Shown here: positions 1 through 8,143 of the stretch, in pieces
How positions within the stretch are numbered: the first letter of the stretch is position 1
How the letters are laid out: each line of letters starts with the position of its first letter
From: Streptomyces chartreusis
GTDB lineage: Bacteria > Actinomycetota > Actinomycetes > Streptomycetales > Streptomycetaceae
Direction of reading: 5' to 3'
Length of the DNA: 64,000 nt
NCBI RefSeq assembly: GCF_008704715.1
Contig: NZ_CP023689.1
Location: forward strand, 8,866,001 to 8,930,000
Made by a program: the position numbers and the translations under genes
The notes under the pieces: generated by a model
What the model was told of the DNA's origin: nothing
What the model saw: the letters and a program-made list of their open reading frames with translations, nothing else
Database searches by the model: none

Positions 1-194
1 CAATGCTTGTAACTGACCGATTCGATGATCCGGCCGTGGGCCACGACGACGTGCGCGGCCTTGGTTATCACCCATTGCCTGGCGAACGCCCGCATGAACG
101 TCAGGCCGCGGGCGCTGATGACGGACATTCGGGTGCAGATGAAACCAGCAACCCCCGAACTCCCCACAAGGCTGACTTGCCATGTGGCATACAT
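1..194 (-). CDS. Possible N-terminus of an unrecognised protein, running off the left edge
   Basis: A minus-strand frame begins at an ATG at 194 (a TTG 24 nt further upstream is also possible) and stays open to base 1, giving about 64 residues. It starts MYATWQVSLVGSS and ends ...AHVVVAHGRIIESVSYKH at the window edge. The composition is protein-like, but no domain is recognised and there is no clear ribosome site. It could be a real gene, a decayed fragment or chance. The stretch 195-361 between it and the next gene holds nothing I can identify. Confidence 0.25.
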   Translation of the reverse strand, partial: MYATWQVSLVGSSGVAGFICTRMSVISARGLTFMRAFARQWVITKAAHVVVAHGRIIESVSYKH

Positions 195-361
195 ATCTAG
201 TGCCAGGTCAGGCAACGTCTGCCCTGTCTGCTAACGACCCCTCGGGGCGATGTCCCCGTCGAATGTCCGCGCGTTCGGGGGGGCACGGGCGAGCGCGGGG
301 CAAGTGACCCGAGTCGTCGTTCCGTCGCGAGGCAGCGGCCAATGTTCCAGGGTCAATCAGG

Positions 362-931
362 TCAAGCCGGAACTCGCGTGGACCGGTATCGCATCGAGAT
401 GGCTCCCGACCGGAACTCACGGCGATCCACGAGCTCGACCTGGATGCGCTCGCGCAGACCGGCGAGCAACGTCGGCCCGTGCCCGGCAAGGACCGGCTGT
501 ACAAGGAACTCGTACTCGTCGATCAGTCCCAGGTCTGCCAACGCCAGGGGGAGCGTCACGCCGCCCACCCACAGGCCCTCGCCTGGCTCCTGCTTGAGCC
601 GCTGAACCGCTTGCCCCAAGTCGCCCCGCAGCAGCTCAGCATTCCAATCAGCCTCGCTCAGTGTGCTCGACACGACGTACTTCTCCGCCCGGTCGATGCT
701 CTCGGCGAAGGGGACCTCCCACTCACTCATCCAGTCAGGCCACGTGCCCGTGGACGGCTTCCGCCACGCCGACTCCATCATCTCGTAGGTCACCCGGCCG
801 AATAGCAGGGCATCGGCTCGTTCCATCTCGGCGGTCCAGTAGCGCATCGACTCCTCGTCCGGCGGGAGCCCTGCCTCGTGATGGCAGCAGCCGTCGAGCG
901 TGACGTTGATCGAGTATCGAAGTGGTCTCAT
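362..931 (-). CDS. Dihydrofolate reductase family protein (RibD C-terminal-like)
   Basis: 189 aa, one domain. The N-terminus MRPLRYSINVTLDG is the usual first beta strand of the RibD-C/YyaP group. It is followed by ADALLFGRVTYEMMESAW (cofactor/substrate loop) and, near the C-terminus, GEGLWVGGVTLPLALADLGLIDEY, the conserved segment of the NADPH fold. The family are small NADPH-dependent reductases, mostly of unknown substrate, distinct from essential folate DHFR. The ATG at 931 has a GGGAG ribosome site about 10 nt upstream; the frame continues further upstream, but that part does not look like protein. It stands alone, with no operon partner. Specific substrate unknown. Confidence 0.8.
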   Translation of the reverse strand: MRPLRYSINVTLDGCCHHEAGLPPDEESMRYWTAEMERADALLFGRVTYEMMESAWRKPSTGTWPDWMSEWEVPFAESIDRAEKYVVSSTLSEADWNAELLRGDLGQAVQRLKQEPGEGLWVGGVTLPLALADLGLIDEYEFLVQPVLAGHGPTLLAGLRERIQVELVDRREFRSGAISMRYRSTRVPA

Positions 932-1022
932 CTCGCTGCTCTCCCTCGATACGCGCTCCGAGTTCACCGGACCGTATTCAGACGATTGTCGGCGCCATTT
1001 CTGATCGGCGCTCCGATCGGAC

Positions 1023-1210
1023 CTACTCAACACCGTTGCGATGCAAATTGCTGTCGGGAGAGAAGTCCACGGCCACCTGGTCGAGCCTGATGCCGTCCCC
1101 CTGCTCGTCACGGCGCAGCGTGCTGTGCGGGAAGGCGTCGCTGGCGTCGTTGCTGATGGCCAGCTTGAACCCGGGCTCCACGGCATTTCCGCAGCCGGCA
1201 TGTCGCTGAC
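1023..1210 (-). pseudogene. Unidentified C-terminal gene remnant
   Basis: The last ~60 codons of this minus-strand frame read like genuine protein (...AISNDASDAFPHSTL... then GIRLDQVAVDFSPDSNLHRN, ending NGVE and a TGA at 1023). Upstream of about 1210 the frame turns into arginine/proline-rich translation, and no start with a ribosome site is visible. It lies between the DHFR-like gene and the Imm49 gene, all on the same strand. I read it as the 3' end of a lost gene, but cannot name the family. A short real gene with an unusual start is the alternative. Confidence 0.25.
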
Positions 1211-1227
1211 CATCGGCAGCCGGTGGC

Positions 1228-2217
1228 CTACTTGGTGGCCCAGTAGCCCAAGCTGTTCCGGTCCCCCTCTGCTGCCCGGCGTGGCGCGTCCGGCGATCCC
1301 AGCAGACCGTACGGCAGATATCCGGACCGGACACCGAGGTCCCAGCCATGGATCTGGACGGCGAGGCAGGCCAGGGCGAGGGTGCCTAGGGGGAGGAGGG
1401 ACCGGGGTGCGGGATCACCTTCGGCCTCGACGCTCTCCCGGTACGCGACCAGCCGGGCGACGAGGGCGTCCTCGAAGGCGTGCTGATCGTCGTCGAGGAG
1501 TACGCGGAGCAGCCGCTGGTCCGCGCTCAGCGCGTCGCCGACCTCGTCGAGCCGGCGGGCGGCCTCCGCGCGCTCCCCGGCGTCGGGCTTGCGCAGCGGA
1601 ACCGTCGGCCAGTCGCGGGGCAGATGCCCGGCCGCCTCGGTGAGATAGGGGCACAGGGCGTCCATGGCGGCGAGGTCCGCGGGGTCGGAGACGGAGGTGT
1701 AGCGGTTGTAAGGCACGCCGTTACGGATGGCGGGCGCGTAGTCGCCGCGCAGCAGCAGCCCGGTGACCCGCTCCCGGTCCCACACATGCCCGCTGACGAC
1801 ACACATCTCGAACATGTCGAGCCAGGTCCGCGCGGTCGGCGCTTCCTTGACGACGTCCCGGAAGGTGATGGGACCGTCCCCGAACTCGTCGTCGTCCGGG
1901 TCCGTGCTGATCCGCTCCCCGACGAGGGGGAACCGGAGTTCCTGGTCCCCGTCCGGGAAGCACATGATGCTCAGCACTCCGTGCACACACTCTGCGGCGG
2001 TGACGGCGACCGTGCCGGCCGCGGCGTCGAGGCCCGGCTCCGTCACCGTTCGCGCGGCGACATGGTCGAGCAGTTCGTCCGCCATGGCCCGGATCAGCGT
2101 CGGCGAGATGCTGGCGTACCGCAGCGAGTGCCACCGCGTGTAGGCCCGTCCGTCGATGTCGTCGAGCGCCTCGGCCAACCGCTGCTCGCCGACCTGATGG
2201 CATGTCACATCCCGCAC
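1228..2217 (-). CDS. Immunity 49 (Imm49) family protein
   Basis: 329 aa, soluble, no signal peptide. It matches my recollection of streptomycete Imm49 proteins over its full length: N-terminal MRDVTCHQVGEQRLAEALDD, central ALCPYL preceded by VPYNRYTSVSDPADLA, then RLLRVLLDDDQHAFEDAL and the C-terminal HGWDLGVRSGYLP. Imm49 proteins were defined as immunity partners of polymorphic toxins. No toxin gene lies beside it here, so it may be an orphan kept against toxins of relatives, or it may have a housekeeping role. The ATG at 2217 begins the conserved N-terminus directly. The region 2218-2474 upstream holds no supportable gene. Confidence 0.75.
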   Translation of the reverse strand: MRDVTCHQVGEQRLAEALDDIDGRAYTRWHSLRYASISPTLIRAMADELLDHVAARTVTEPGLDAAAGTVAVTAAECVHGVLSIMCFPDGDQELRFPLVGERISTDPDDDEFGDGPITFRDVVKEAPTARTWLDMFEMCVVSGHVWDRERVTGLLLRGDYAPAIRNGVPYNRYTSVSDPADLAAMDALCPYLTEAAGHLPRDWPTVPLRKPDAGERAEAARRLDEVGDALSADQRLLRVLLDDDQHAFEDALVARLVAYRESVEAEGDPAPRSLLPLGTLALACLAVQIHGWDLGVRSGYLPYGLLGSPDAPRRAAEGDRNSLGYWATK

Positions 2218-2474
2218 GTGCCCCGTCCCTTCATGAACTCCACGACTGGACGAAGCACGCTATCAACGGGCACTGACAGCCCCGGGGAGCTGGTGACTCG
2301 TGATCGGCTTCCGGCGGGCCTAGAACACGCGGCTTACTGCGAGTACCCGGATGACGCCGACTGGATCCTTGCTGCCCCTGAAGATCACCCGTGCTGGGTG
2401 GGTCGGATCCGGACCGGCGGCGGGGAATCAGCGGTCACCAGTGTTTCGGCTCCTGTTGACCGCCCTCCCGTCCG

Positions 2475-2921
2475 TCACCGCCGCGCAGTGCCGTGGTACC
2501 GCTGCGCCAGCCGTGCGAGTGCGACCGCGCCGAGCAGCAGGCCGAAGTCGCGAAGTGCGACGTCGTAGTAGTCGGGGATCGTCAGGAGGTTGATGATGAT
2601 CCCCGCGAGCCAGCCGGCCACCAGCCAGCCCCCGAAGCGAGGGGCCACCGCGACGACCAGTCCGGCGATGATCTCGATGACGCCGACGGCGTACATGGCG
2701 TCCTGCGCGCTGCCCGGGACCACGTCGTTGATCCACGGGGCGAGGTAGCCCGGCCAGTCGACGAGCAGGTTGGCGAATTTGTCGAGCCCGAACAGCACGG
2801 GGGCGACGGTGAACCCGACGCGCAGGATCCAGAAGGCCTGGTAGCCGGGGTCGGTGGCGATGGCCTGCCGCGCGGTGACGGGTGTGGCCGTTGAGGGTGC
2901 GGGTGCAGGTGTGGACGACAT
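2475..2921 (-). CDS. DoxX-like small membrane protein
   Basis: 148 aa with a short Ala/Pro/Thr-rich cytoplasmic leader and about four hydrophobic segments: FWILRVGFTVAPVLFGLDKF, a segment around MYAVGVIEIIAGLVVAVAP, GWLVAGWLAGIIINLL, and DFGLLLGAVALARLA. The topology and the early G-L-D-K-F element resemble the DoxX/DoxD group. That group contains quinol-linked and redox-associated membrane proteins, often uncharacterised. It is transcribed away from the cysteine-rich regulator at 3005 across a short intergenic region carrying a large palindrome, so the two are probably co-regulated. Exact function not determinable. Confidence 0.7.
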   Translation of the reverse strand: MSSTPAPAPSTATPVTARQAIATDPGYQAFWILRVGFTVAPVLFGLDKFANLLVDWPGYLAPWINDVVPGSAQDAMYAVGVIEIIAGLVVAVAPRFGGWLVAGWLAGIIINLLTIPDYYDVALRDFGLLLGAVALARLAQRYHGTARR

Positions 2922-2931
2922 GACGCCCTCC

Positions 2932-2961
2932 TTCTATGAACAACGTCTCTTGTCGATAGAA
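2932..2961. promoter_or_regulatory. 30-bp imperfect palindrome, candidate operator
   Basis: The arms are TTCTATnnACAA on the left and TTGTnnATAGAA on the right, 10 of 15 positions symmetrical. It lies in an unusually A/T-rich stretch between the divergent DoxX-like gene and the HTH regulator. The position and symmetry fit a dimeric regulator site controlling both directions. The regulator encoded at 3005-3682 is the obvious candidate. Confidence 0.5.
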
Positions 2962-3004
2962 GCGCATCCCGTTTCTTTAGTCAATGGAGGTTGGTTTTAC
3001 ACTG

Positions 3005-3682
3005 GTGTTCGTGGACCACTCGAAGGAAGCACCCCGCGACGACCTCTCCGCGGTAGCGGCGCTGGACGAGCCGACGCGCCGTCGGCTGTACGAGCACGTG
3101 GCGCGCAGTTCCGGCGCCGTGGGCCGGGACGACGCGGCCGAGGCACTGGGCCTGGCCCGGCAGACCGCGGCGTTCCATCTGGACCGCCTGGCCGACGAAG
3201 GGCTGCTGGACGTCGTCTACGAGCGGCGCAGCGGACGGACCGGACCGGGCGCCGGGCGGCCGGCCAAGCTGTACCGCCGCTCCGAGCGGGAGGTCGGCGT
3301 CAGCGTGCCCGCGCGGCAGTACGAGATGGCCGGGCAGCTGCTGGCCGAGGCGGTGGAGGAGTCCGACAGCACTGGCGAACCGGTCCGCGCGGTGCTGAAC
3401 CGCAAGGCGGCCGAGCTGGGTGAGCGGCTGGGCGGCGAGGCCATGACAGGCGTCATCGACCTACTGGAGCGGTACGGCTTCGAGCCGCGCCGCGAGGGGG
3501 ACACCGTCGTCCTCGGGAACTGTCCCTTCCACCTGCTCGCGCGCAAGCACGTCGAAACGGTGTGCGGCATGAACCTCCACCTGCTGCGCGGAGCGCTCGC
3601 CACCTCGGGCGACACCGCCTACCAGGCATGCCTTGACCCGGCTCCCGGTCGCTGCTGTGTGGTGCTGGAGCCGGCTCCCTGA
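3005..3682 (+). CDS. ArsR/SufR-like HTH transcriptional regulator with C-terminal cysteines
   Basis: 225 aa from the GTG at 3005. N-terminal winged helix: LDEPTRRRLYEHVAR, then AEALGLARQTAAFHLDRLAD (recognition helix), then GAGRPAKLYRRS. The C-terminal domain carries cysteines in NCPFHLLARKHVETVCGMN and ends PGRCCVVL, a pattern resembling SufR-type repressors that bind an Fe-S cluster. This suggests redox or iron sensing. Start choice: an ATG at 2984 lies on top of the GGAGG ribosome site (2986-2990), so translation more likely begins at GTG 3005 (spacing 14) or GTG 3011. The divergent neighbour is DoxX-like, with a shared palindrome between them. Confidence 0.75.
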   Translation: MFVDHSKEAPRDDLSAVAALDEPTRRRLYEHVARSSGAVGRDDAAEALGLARQTAAFHLDRLADEGLLDVVYERRSGRTGPGAGRPAKLYRRSEREVGVSVPARQYEMAGQLLAEAVEESDSTGEPVRAVLNRKAAELGERLGGEAMTGVIDLLERYGFEPRREGDTVVLGNCPFHLLARKHVETVCGMNLHLLRGALATSGDTAYQACLDPAPGRCCVVLEPAP

Positions 3683-3708
3683 GGCTTCTGAGGGGGAGGG
3701 GTCGACTG

Positions 3709-4582
3709 TCAGGGCAGGGGAGTGCCTCCGGTGGAGTTAAGGATCTCCGCCGTGATGAAGCCGGCCCGCGGCGAGGCCAGGAAGACGTACGCGGGTGCCA
3801 TCTCGGCGGGTTGGGCGGGCCGGCCCAGCGGGGACTGCTTTCCGAACTCGACCGTGTCCGGCATCGTCGCCGGGATCAACGGCGTCCACACCGGGCCGGG
3901 TGCCACCGCGTTGACCCGTATGCCGTCACCGGCCACCATCTGCGCGAGCCCCTGTGTGAAGGTCACGATGGCGCCCTTGGTCCATCGCGTAGTCCAGCAG
4001 GTGCGGGCTGGGCTTGTAGGCCTGCACGGATGCGGAGTTGATGATGGAGCCGCCCGAGGGAATGTGCGGCAGGGCCATCTTGCACAGCCAGAACATGCCG
4101 TAGAGGTTCGTCCGTACGACACGGTCGAACTGGTCCGTGGAGATGGCCTCTATGCCGTCCGGCTGTGACATCTGATAAGCGGCGTTGTTGACGAGGACGT
4201 CTATGCGTCCGAATTCGTCGACGGCGCGATCCACCAGCTGCCGGCACGCGTCCTCCGTACGGATGTCGCAGGACACGGCGACGGCCTTGCGGCCCGCTTC
4301 CTCCACGAGGGCGGTGGTCTCCTCGGCGTCCGCTTTCTCGTCCGGCAGGTGGGTGAAGAGCACATCGGCGCCCTCGCGGGCGTAGGCGAGCGCGACGGCT
4401 CGGCCGATGCCGGAGTCGCCGCCGGTCACCACCGCCTTGCGGTCGGCCAGGAGGCCACTGCCTTCGTAGGAGTCCTCGCCGTGGTCGGGCGGCGGGTCCA
4501 TGGGGCCGGTCCAGCCCGGGTGCTCCTGGTCCTGGGCGGGAAAGTCGGGGCGGGGGTGCTTCGGGGTGGGGCCCTCGGTCAT
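3709..4582 (-). pseudogene. SDR family oxidoreductase (GSP39/YdaD type), frameshifted
   Basis: Two overlapping frames together make one short-chain dehydrogenase of about 290 aa. The first frame (from ATG 4582) holds the proline-rich leader, the NAD(P) motif VVTGGDSGIGRA, the NNAAY element, and runs to SASVQAYKPSPHLLDYAM. The second frame resumes with TKGAIVTFTQGLAQMVAGDG, NAVAPGPVWTPLIP and the end ILNSTGGTPLP. One extra C at 3982-3983 shifts the frame exactly between the catalytic Tyr and Lys of YxxxK. Without a sequencing error, the product is truncated. The start overlaps the stop of the upstream gene by 4 nt (ATGA), so the two formed a coupled pair. The family are general-stress dehydrogenases, usually NADP-dependent. 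Confidence 0.8.
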
Positions 4583-5169
4583 GTGTGCCTGCCTCCTTCT
4601 GCGTCGCTCAACGACATGAGCAGGGCGCTGTGCTGCTGTCTCCAGGCCTTGAGCAGGTGGGCGCTGAGCCGGTCCTCGAGGAAGCCGGTGGCGTGAACGC
4701 CGAAGGCGATGTCGGGTTCCAGGTGCGGCTCGTCGGCCAGGAGTCCGCCGACCACCTCGTGGCGTACGACCTGCTCGTGCACCGCGTCCGCTGTCACGTG
4801 CTCGTCGTAGAAACGCTGAGCGGCCGCTCCCGCGCCCATGCGGCGCAGCGCCGCGGCCAGTCGGCGGGAGCCCGGCGACGACGTCACCTCCACCGTCGCG
4901 AAGTGGCCGACGAGTGCGCCGCGCAGAGCCCGGTGCAGTCCGAACAGGGACATCAGGTTCACGGTGGCGAGCGCCTCGGCGGGGGCGGCGTCCAGGTAGT
5001 GGCCGTAGGCCGTCTCCAGGCCGAGGTCATCCATCAGGTCGGAGAAGAGCCGGGAGTGGATGTCCTCCGCTCGGCCGGCGCCGAACTCGTCGTACTCGAT
5101 CGCCACCATGCCCGCCTTGGCCCGGCCGCGCAGCCGGGGAATGACCCAGGCGCGGAAGGGCGGCGGCCG
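4579..5169 (-). pseudogene. Iron-containing redox enzyme family protein, 5'-truncated
   Basis: The conserved C-terminal ~190 residues of a haem-oxygenase-like diiron family are present: FRAWVIPRLRGRAKAGMVAI, EYDEFGAGRAEDIHSRLF, SLFGLHRALRGALVGHFA, EVTSSPGSRR and FYDEHVTADAVHEQ, which carry metal ligands. Upstream of about 5165 the homology stops and the frame runs under the oppositely oriented nrfD. There is no plausible start codon or ribosome site, and the first half expected for this family (~330 aa) is missing. Its stop overlaps the start of the SDR gene. I infer a deletion or inversion breakpoint near 5150-5180. Confidence 0.65.
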
Positions 5170-6108
5170 ATGAGCCCCCGCAGGCAGCGCGGCGAACAAC
5201 TGATGGTGGACCGAGCCGAGTTCACCTCCTACTACGGCCGCCCTGTCATCAAGGCCCCCTCGTGGTCGGCACGGGACATCGCCGGCTACTTCTTCCTCGG
5301 CGGACTCGCGGGCGCCGGCTCGGTGCTGGCCGCCGGCGCCCAGCTCACCGGCCGCCGCAGGACCGCCACCGCGATGAAGGTTTCCTCGCTGACCGCGGTG
5401 TCCCTCTCCGCGGCGGCCCTGGTGCACGACCTGGGACGTCCCGCCCGCTTCTCCCACATGCTCCGGGTGCTCAAACCGACCTCCCCGATGAGCGTGGGGT
5501 CGTGGCTGCTCGCCGCGTACGGACCCGCCGCCGGGGCAGCCGCCCTCAGCGCCGTGACCGGCCGCGCGCCCAGGACAGGGGCCGCCGCCACGGGCGTGGC
5601 AGCGGCGCTCGGCCCGGCCCTCGCCGCGTACACCGCCGTGCTGGCCGCCGACACGGCCGTACCCGCCTGGCACGGAGCCCACCGTGAACTGCCTTATCTG
5701 TTCGCCGCGTCCGCGACCGCAGCGGCCTCCGGTATGGCTTTGGTCGCTGCGCCGCGCGCCGAGAACGCCCCCGTGCGGTGGGCCGCCGGCATCGCGGCCG
5801 CCGGCGACGTGCTCGCGGCCACGGCGGCCGAGCGCGAACTCGGACCGCTGGTCGCGGAAACCTGGCGTCAGGGAGGCGGGGGACGTCTGTTGCGGGCCGC
5901 GCGCGTGCTGACCCTGTCCGGGGGAGCGGGCGCCGCGCTCCTCGCCGGCCGAGGCCGCCCCGCCGCCGTGGCCAGCGGCCTCGCCCTCCTCGCGGGCTCC
6001 GCCTGCACCCGCTTCGGCGTCTTCGCCGCGGGCATCGCCTCGGCCCAGGACCCCAAGTACGTCGTCGTACCGCAGCGCGCCCGCCTGGACGCCCGCGAGG
6101 TCGGCTGA
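5170..6108 (+). CDS. nrfD: NrfD-like polysulfide reductase membrane subunit (orphan)
   Basis: 312 aa integral membrane protein with about eight hydrophobic segments. It begins MSPRRQRGEQLMVDRAEFTS, followed by YYGRPVIKAP, IAGYFFLGGLAGAGSVLAAG, LVHDLGRPARFSHMLRVLKP and ...ACTRFGVFAAGIASAQDPKY. This is the NrfD/PsrC fold that passes electrons between quinones and a periplasmic or cytoplasmic Fe-S/molybdo-enzyme. In related genomes it follows a 4Fe-4S protein and a formate-dehydrogenase-like subunit. Here the upstream partners are absent and a truncated unrelated gene abuts it. The ATG at 5170 has AAGGG 9 nt upstream; ATG 5203 is an alternative. It may be non-functional without partners. Confidence 0.8.
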   Translation: MSPRRQRGEQLMVDRAEFTSYYGRPVIKAPSWSARDIAGYFFLGGLAGAGSVLAAGAQLTGRRRTATAMKVSSLTAVSLSAAALVHDLGRPARFSHMLRVLKPTSPMSVGSWLLAAYGPAAGAAALSAVTGRAPRTGAAATGVAAALGPALAAYTAVLAADTAVPAWHGAHRELPYLFAASATAAASGMALVAAPRAENAPVRWAAGIAAAGDVLAATAAERELGPLVAETWRQGGGGRLLRAARVLTLSGGAGAALLAGRGRPAAVASGLALLAGSACTRFGVFAAGIASAQDPKYVVVPQRARLDAREVG

Positions 6109-6378
6109 CCGAGCTACGGGCCGTCGGACGGTTCGTCCGAGGGGTTGCTCCGGACGCAACGGTGTCCCGAGCCGGCTCCGCCGCTGAGGCTGGTCCCACG
6201 TCCGATCTCTCTCGGGCTCGGGTGTGTGCGAGGGAAGTCCTGGGTGGTTTGGCCTCGCGGGTATCGATGCCGTGTGGACTCCGGCCGATACGGGGCACAC
6301 GGGAGGGGACGGCGGGACCTGGCGCGCAGGGGCGTGCCGGGGCCGGGGTGGGCGTCGGGTCGAGCTTGGAGGCGTGAG

Positions 6379-8094
6379 GTGGAAGGGACGCAGGACGCGA
6401 GGGCCGTCCGGAGAGATACTGTTCCGGCCGTGCCCGCCGCGCTGTCGCAGGCGCTCGAAGCCATCGGCGCCGGGGCCTACGTCGTGGACGAGCGGGGCTG
6501 CATCATCGCGGTCAACGCCGGCGCCGAGGATGTGCTCGGCAGGTCCGCCGACGACCTTCTCGGCTACGACGCGCACGACCTGCTGCACCGCGGCCCCCAG
6601 GGCCAGCCGCTGCCGCGCAGCCAGTGCGCCATGCGGCAGGCGTTCCACGACGGTCGCCCCGCCCAGGCCGACGAGGACTACTTCGCGCTGGCCGACGGCA
6701 CCGTGCGGCCCATCTCGTGGCTGATCACGCCGTACGACACCGGCGACCACCAGGCCCGCACCCTGGTCGTCTTCCACCCCCGCCAGGACGGGCAGGAGAC
6801 CGGACCACGACCGGTACCGCCGGAGCCCGCCCTGGCCGAGCTGGAGCGGCTGGCCCTGCTGGCGGAGGCCACCGCACAGCTGACCTCCACGCTCGACATC
6901 GAGGACGCGATGCAACGGCTGACCGTCCTCGTGGTGCCCCGGCTCGCGGACTGGGTGATCGTCGACCTGCTCACCGAGCGGGACGAGGTGTGGCGAGCCG
7001 TCGTCGTCCACGCGGACGGCGAGACTCTCACGCACCACGAGGACCTTCAGGGGCCGATGCCGCCGGTGCTCGAGGAATCCCTGATGCCACTGTCCCGGGC
7101 CCTGCGAGGCGTGGCCTCCACGGTGACCGGACCCGAGACCTACCATCGCGTGCCGGACTCCGGCATCGCGGTCGAGCAGCGCCGCCTGTTCGACACGACC
7201 GGCATGCACTCGGCGGCCATCGCACCCATCCGCGGCACCCGCGAGATGCTGGGTGCCCTGACCCTGGGCCGCGCCGAGGACCCGGTGCCCTTCACCACCG
7301 CCGACCTCCCGCTGGTCGAGGACATCGCGCGCCGCGCCGGCCTCGCCCTGGACAACGCCCGCCTCTACCAGCGTCAGCGCAAGGTCGCCGAGACCATGCA
7401 GAACCATCTGCTGCCGCAGATGCCGGGCGTCCCGGGCCTGCAGATGACCGCCCGCTACCTGCCCGCCCCCGACGCCTCACAGGTGGGCGGCGACTGGTAC
7501 GACGCGTTCCCCCTGTCGGACGGAGCGACCGCGCTGGCCATCGGCGACGTCGTCGGCCACGACCTGGAGGCGGCTGCCGGCATGGCGCAGGTGCGCAACA
7601 TGCTGCGCGCCTACGCCTGGGCGCAGCATGAACCACCCAGCCGGATCGTGGAACGGCTCGACGAGGCGATGGAGCACATCACCGACGTCGACATGGCCAC
7701 CATGATCTACGCCCGGATCGAAGTGCTGGAGGACGGTCACTGGCAGCTGTCCTGGACCAACGCGGGCCACCCTCCGCCGCTGTTGATCAGCCAGGACGGC
7801 GTGGCCCGCTATCTCGACGCTGGCCACGGCGTCGCCCTGGGCACGGGACTGCGCACCTCGCGACCGGACGCCGAAGTGGTGCTGCGGCCCGGATCCACGC
7901 TGGTGCTGTACACCGACGGCCTCGTCGAGGACCCCGGCCGCATCATCGACGTGGGCCTGAACCGTCTGCGCCGGCACGCGGCCGCCCTCGTGCACCGCCC
8001 CCTCGCCGCCTTCGCCGACCAGGTCCTGCACCGCGTCCGCCCCACCGACAACGACGACGACGTGGCCCTGCTCGCACTGCGCGCCCCCGCCTGA
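6379..8094 (+). CDS. PAS-GAF-PP2C (SpoIIE/RsbU-type) serine phosphatase
   Basis: 571 aa. PAS domain at about residues 18-110 (GAYVVDERGCIIAVNAGAED), GAF at about 155-325 (TLDIEDAMQRLTVLVVPRLA ... RAGLALDNARLYQRQ), then the PP2C-like phosphatase at about 340-565 with QVGGDWYDAF, IGDVVGHDLEAA, NAGHPPPLL, LYTDGLVEDPG and the terminal DNDDDVALLALR carrying the metal-binding Asp residues. Such proteins dephosphorylate anti-sigma antagonists in streptomycete stress and differentiation networks; the partner is unknown. GTG 6379 is chosen because GGAGG lies 6 nt upstream at 6368-6372; a longer frame to 6145 is not protein-like. The 270 nt upstream contain no gene. Confidence 0.85.
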   Translation: MEGTQDARAVRRDTVPAVPAALSQALEAIGAGAYVVDERGCIIAVNAGAEDVLGRSADDLLGYDAHDLLHRGPQGQPLPRSQCAMRQAFHDGRPAQADEDYFALADGTVRPISWLITPYDTGDHQARTLVVFHPRQDGQETGPRPVPPEPALAELERLALLAEATAQLTSTLDIEDAMQRLTVLVVPRLADWVIVDLLTERDEVWRAVVVHADGETLTHHEDLQGPMPPVLEESLMPLSRALRGVASTVTGPETYHRVPDSGIAVEQRRLFDTTGMHSAAIAPIRGTREMLGALTLGRAEDPVPFTTADLPLVEDIARRAGLALDNARLYQRQRKVAETMQNHLLPQMPGVPGLQMTARYLPAPDASQVGGDWYDAFPLSDGATALAIGDVVGHDLEAAAGMAQVRNMLRAYAWAQHEPPSRIVERLDEAMEHITDVDMATMIYARIEVLEDGHWQLSWTNAGHPPPLLISQDGVARYLDAGHGVALGTGLRTSRPDAEVVLRPGSTLVLYTDGLVEDPGRIIDVGLNRLRRHAAALVHRPLAAFADQVLHRVRPTDNDDDVALLALRAPA

Positions 8095-8143
8095 ACCGTC
8101 CGATCTGTGCATCCGGTGCGAGGCCGCGCCGGAACTCCTTCGG

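Noticed and set aside
1480..2568. Plus-strand open frame across Imm49
   Set aside because: Antisense to a conserved minus-strand gene; no ribosome site and no recognisable domain.
4579..7407. Very long minus-strand open frame spanning nrfD and the phosphatase gene
   Set aside because: Only its last ~190 codons resemble protein; the rest is antisense translation of the two plus-strand genes, rich in Arg/Gly/Pro.
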